Assembly (NCBI GenBank): GCA_017883025.1
Contig: JADGOH010000036.1
Span: 1 to 51,181 of the forward strand
Direction of reading: 5' to 3'
DNA length: 51,181 nt
Source: Acidimicrobiales bacterium
Lineage (GTDB): Bacteria; Actinomycetota; Acidimicrobiia; Acidimicrobiales; RAAP-2
In this document: in pieces, positions 48,951 through 51,181 of the stretch
Position numbering within the stretch: position 1 is the first letter of the stretch
Layout: each line of letters opens with the position of its first letter
Program-made: the position numbers and the translations under genes
Notes under the pieces: generated by a model
Seen by the model: only the letters and a program-made list of their open reading frames with translations
The model's database searches: none
Told to the model about the DNA's origin: nothing

Positions 48951-49376
48951 TCATGTACATGATCGTTCGCCCAACTCCTGGCAGAATCGCAGGAGGTAGC
49001 CGTCGGGGTCTGGGGCCACGAACTGGCGTTGCCCAGTAGCAACATCGTTGGCTTGATACCACCGCTCCTCCATCGGAAGGAAGATCGGACACCCTGCGCT
49101 GATGATCCTGGTGTGGACGAGGTCGACGTCGTCGACCGAGATCTGGAGATTCAGGCCTCGCCCGTACGGGGGGACTAGGTCGCCCGAAACCAGCATGCGA
49201 GTGGACTCCACGGTCTGCTCAATCATCAGCTCGGCACCATCAAGGTCGAGGAATGCGAACCGTTCATCGACCCGCTCATACCTGATCCGAAATCCAACGA
49301 CGTCCGAGTAGTACGCCAGACTCTCTGTGAAGTCAGAGCAGTAGATCTCGGGCACGATCCTCTGCGCTCGGTTCAC
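48951..49376 (-). CDS. VOC-superfamily (glyoxalase/bleomycin-resistance-like) protein
   Basis: A 141-aa protein with paired beta-alpha-beta-beta-beta modules: IVPEIYCSDFTESLAYYSDV, then RFAFLDLDGAELMIEQTVES in the first module, and NLQISVDDVDLVHTRIISAG plus QRQFVAPDPDGYLLRFCQEL in the second. Metal-ligand residues (E in the final strand of each module) are partly present. Members include glyoxalases, dioxygenases and antibiotic-sequestering proteins; the role here is unknown. The GTG start at 49376 has only weak start signals. Confidence 0.82.
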   Translation of the reverse strand: MNRAQRIVPEIYCSDFTESLAYYSDVVGFRIRYERVDERFAFLDLDGAELMIEQTVESTRMLVSGDLVPPYGRGLNLQISVDDVDLVHTRIISAGCPIFLPMEERWYQANDVATGQRQFVAPDPDGYLLRFCQELGERSCT

Positions 49377-49485
49377 TTCCCGATTCTTGCAGGGGGTGCC
49401 TCTCGTCGCCGATCGGTTGGGCAGCACGGCACTTGCGGGGCAAGGGCGCGCTTGGATGATCCTGGATTGCCCAACCGCGGAGGTC

Positions 49486-49491
49486 TAGGGT
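49486..49491 (+). promoter_or_regulatory. -10 element, leaderless start of repeat protein
   Basis: TAGGGT followed by 7 nt and GTG at 49499. Confidence 0.5.
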
Positions 49492-49498
49492 CGAGATC

Positions 49499-50812
49499 GT
49501 GCGGAGGCGGCTCGGATCGGTGGCGTTAGCGGCCTTCCTGGTGGGCGTCGGGGTCCAGATCGCACTCCCGGCCGCTGCCGCACCGCGACCCCTCGGGTCT
49601 TCAGTACCCCATACCACCGGCAGGCTCGCGGGCCCATCCCCGTTGTCATGGGGAAACGTCGAACTGAAGAGCAACGACGGCCGGAAGTACGCCTGGCATG
49701 GCGCAACCACTTCACTCGGCAGCAATTCCCACTCTCTGGTGGCGGTGATTCCGAACACCGGAAGCCTTCCACCCGCCTCGTCGTTCAGAGTGTCGCTGAC
49801 CCTTCCAGTTGGTCAGAGGATCACCCCCGGTACGTCGTACATGTTCTCGATCCATGCCGGCGTGTCAGCGCAATTCGGAGACGACGATGGCCTGGCGTGC
49901 TTCTTTGAGCAGCCGGGTTCGTTCCTCCATGTCGATCAGTACGTCGTCGACGCGTCGGACGTGGTGACGGCATTCGCCATCCGCTTCCAGTGCGTTGCCG
50001 AGGCCGGGCTTCAGGGTTCATGGTCCGGCACGATGGCCTACAACGCCGTGCCGTCGACTCCTCACGAGGGCTACTACCTCTACCGCCAGAATGGAGCACT
50101 TTCCGGCTTCGGCAATGACAACTTCCTGACCTACCTGGGAGACCTGAGCTCCAACATTCTCGCCAACCCCATCGTCGGCATGGTCACCACGTCCGACGGG
50201 GGCGGGTACTGGATGGTCGCCTCGGATGGCGGGGTCTTCGCTCTCGGCGACGCCCGTTACTTCGGTTCCATGGGCGGGTCGCCGCTCAACAGGCCGGTCG
50301 TTGGAATGGCGGCGGCGCACGACGGAATGGGCTACTGGCTGGTCGCCTCGGACGGTGGGATCTTCGCCTTCGGCGACGCCGCCTTCGAAGGCTCCATGGG
50401 AGGACTACCCCTCAATCGCCCGATCGTGGGCATGGCATCCTCGACTTCGGCCGGCTATTGGCTGGTCGCCTCCGACGGTGGGATCTTCTCCTTCGGGGGA
50501 GCCACGTTCCACGGTTCGACCGGTGGAATCCGATTGAACCGGCCAGTCGTCGGCATGGCTCCCACATCGGATACTGGTGGCTATTGGATGGTCGCTTCGG
50601 ACGGCGGTGTGTTCACATTCGGAGACGCCACCTTCCACGGCTCGACCGGCGCCTTCACGCTGCAAGCACCAATCACCGGGATGGACCCGACTGCCGATGA
50701 CTCCGGATACTGGCTTGGAGCATCGGACGGCGGCGTGTTCTCGTTCGATGCTCCGTTCCTCGGCAGCCTCGGTGGTCAGGGACTGGCGGACGTCGTCGGA
50801 GTCGTCTCGTAG
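49499..50812 (+). CDS. secreted repeat protein with GYWLVASDGG-type repeats
   Basis: A 437-aa secreted protein. MRRRLGSVALAAFLVGVGVQ begins a signal peptide that probably ends after LPAAAA (about residue 28). Residues 30-185 form an N-terminal domain I do not recognise, with the cysteine-bearing stretches GLACFFEQPG and IRFQCVAEAG. From residue 223 there are five 41-42-residue repeats, consensus NRPVVGMAxxxDxxGYWLVA followed by SDGGIFxFGDAxFxGSxGGxxL, preceded by a diverged copy at about 190-222 and ended by a partial copy. Such repeats are characteristic of Acidimicrobiia exported proteins and probably fold as a beta-propeller; function unknown. Confidence 0.87.
   Translation: MRRRLGSVALAAFLVGVGVQIALPAAAAPRPLGSSVPHTTGRLAGPSPLSWGNVELKSNDGRKYAWHGATTSLGSNSHSLVAVIPNTGSLPPASSFRVSLTLPVGQRITPGTSYMFSIHAGVSAQFGDDDGLACFFEQPGSFLHVDQYVVDASDVVTAFAIRFQCVAEAGLQGSWSGTMAYNAVPSTPHEGYYLYRQNGALSGFGNDNFLTYLGDLSSNILANPIVGMVTTSDGGGYWMVASDGGVFALGDARYFGSMGGSPLNRPVVGMAAAHDGMGYWLVASDGGIFAFGDAAFEGSMGGLPLNRPIVGMASSTSAGYWLVASDGGIFSFGGATFHGSTGGIRLNRPVVGMAPTSDTGGYWMVASDGGVFTFGDATFHGSTGAFTLQAPITGMDPTADDSGYWLGASDGGVFSFDAPFLGSLGGQGLADVVGVVS
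50165..50785 (+). repeat. five tandem 41-42-codon repeats
   Basis: Five in-frame units of 41, 42, 41, 42 and 41 codons within the secreted protein. Each carries GYW, SDGG and FG or FD at fixed spacing. Similarity is clear in protein but diverged in DNA, so the array is old rather than recently expanded. Confidence 0.85.
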
Positions 50813-50932
50813 GCACGACGTCTGGGTCGGGAGGGTCTCCCTGAACGCCGCCGGGCAGGCGGGACACCCGGGCCGGGGGCACGTCGACATCGAGCTCGTT
50901 GGTTAGCTGGGCGGGAGCGGACGGGGCATGGT

Positions 50933-50975
50933 GGACACCGACCCTGAGACGATTCTCGCCCCAAGGTCGGTGTCC
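50933..50975. terminator. 11-bp stem hairpin downstream of repeat protein
   Basis: GGACACCGACC (50933-50943) pairs perfectly with GGTCGGTGTCC (50965-50975) across a 21-nt loop. It is 120 bp past the stop codon and may be a terminator. Confidence 0.5.
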
Positions 50976-50983
50976 GGGCTAGA

Positions 50984-51001
50984 GGGTCAGGCTCCTGACC
51001 C
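50984..51001. terminator. second hairpin
   Basis: GGGTCAG-GCTC-CTGACCC, a perfect 7-bp stem with a 4-nt loop, follows the first hairpin by 8 nt. The rest of the window end (to 51181) holds no gene I can support. Confidence 0.45.
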
Positions 51002-51181
51002 CGGTTGCGTCCCCCGATGCCTGGACCATCACAGACCAACCCCAACTCGCATAGTTGGTGGACCAGATATCGGGGTCAGGTCAACACCCACTGTGCGAGC
51101 TCCTTCTGTCCCCCATCCCGCGTTGCTGGCCTGTCATCACAGCGTTGTCGGCCGCCCGGACCAGCTCGGAATCGCTACCAC

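Noticed and set aside
50165-50785. CRISPR-like or recent tandem DNA repeat
   Set aside because: The periodicity is in the protein; the DNA copies are diverged and in frame, with no spacer structure.

Overview
The window is about 51 kb of GC-rich DNA (most reading frames have G or C at nearly every third codon position) from an actinobacterium. The best single clue to class is the secreted protein at 49499-50812, built from GYWLVASDGGIFAFGDA-type repeats that I associate with Acidimicrobiia. The absence of GlnRS-type logic (gltX near tRNA-Gln), a steroid-type Ltp/DUF35 cluster, DUF2510 motifs, PPOX/F420-type small reductases and many leaderless starts also fit Actinomycetota. The class is an inference; the phylum is fairly safe. 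No rRNA, CRISPR array, prophage or intact insertion sequence is visible.

Layout. 1-4.5 kb: tRNA-Gln(CUG), a glycine-oxidase-like flavoenzyme plus a phosphonatase-like HAD hydrolase (translationally coupled), a YdcF protein, gltX and a small 3-Cys ferredoxin. 4.5-12.6 kb: a secreted phosphoesterase, a secreted hypothetical, a GT2 glycosyltransferase, DUF2277, ABC-F, RidA, then a PD40 lipoprotein coupled to a metallo-beta-lactamase-fold hydrolase. 12.6-15.9 kb: a tightly coupled DUF35-DUF35-Ltp4-like-Ltp3-like operon with a KstR-like operator. 16-23.3 kb: sulfatase, CPA2-type antiporter, AAC(3)-family acetyltransferase, P-loop kinase plus LMW phosphatase, two PPOX-fold proteins and a PrsW-like protease with DUF2510 motifs at both ends. 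23.3-28.2 kb: an SDR/DapB-like pair behind a perfect KstR-type box, TfoX-N protein, an ABC exporter preceded by a leaderless 9-codon uORF, and a TrmO-like methyltransferase.

28.2-37.6 kb: small hypothetical, MFS exporter, SDR, FTR1 iron permease with a metal-regulator-like palindrome, nitrobindin-like protein, an SDR/double-hotdog/double-hotdog operon, a Cys/His mini-protein and a GH13 glucosidase. 37.6-40.8 kb: second Cys-rich mini-protein, HTH regulator and a class III aminotransferase-fold enzyme. 40.8-51.2 kb looks like accessory, more decayed and less GC-rich DNA: an eroded arsenic cluster (arsC, arsI/cadI and arsR remnants), an FkbH-like HAD protein, two convergent paralogous sulfotransferases around non-coding relics, an AHSA1/ArsR operon with nested palindromes, DUF1905 and VOC proteins, and the repeat-rich secreted protein.

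How it works together. Two KstR-like boxes suggest that the Ltp/DUF35 operon (and perhaps the divergent sulfatase) and the SDR/DapB-like pair respond to sterol-type acyl-CoA signals. The flavoenzyme/phosphonatase pair is probably an aminophosphonate salvage module inserted between gltX and tRNA-Gln. At least fourteen starts show a TANNNT hexamer 6-8 nt before the start codon and no Shine-Dalgarno sequence, so leaderless transcription appears common here. The most unusual single item is the leaderless uORF whose stop codon overlaps the start of the ABC exporter. All identifications are from reading translations and motifs by eye; no searches were run.
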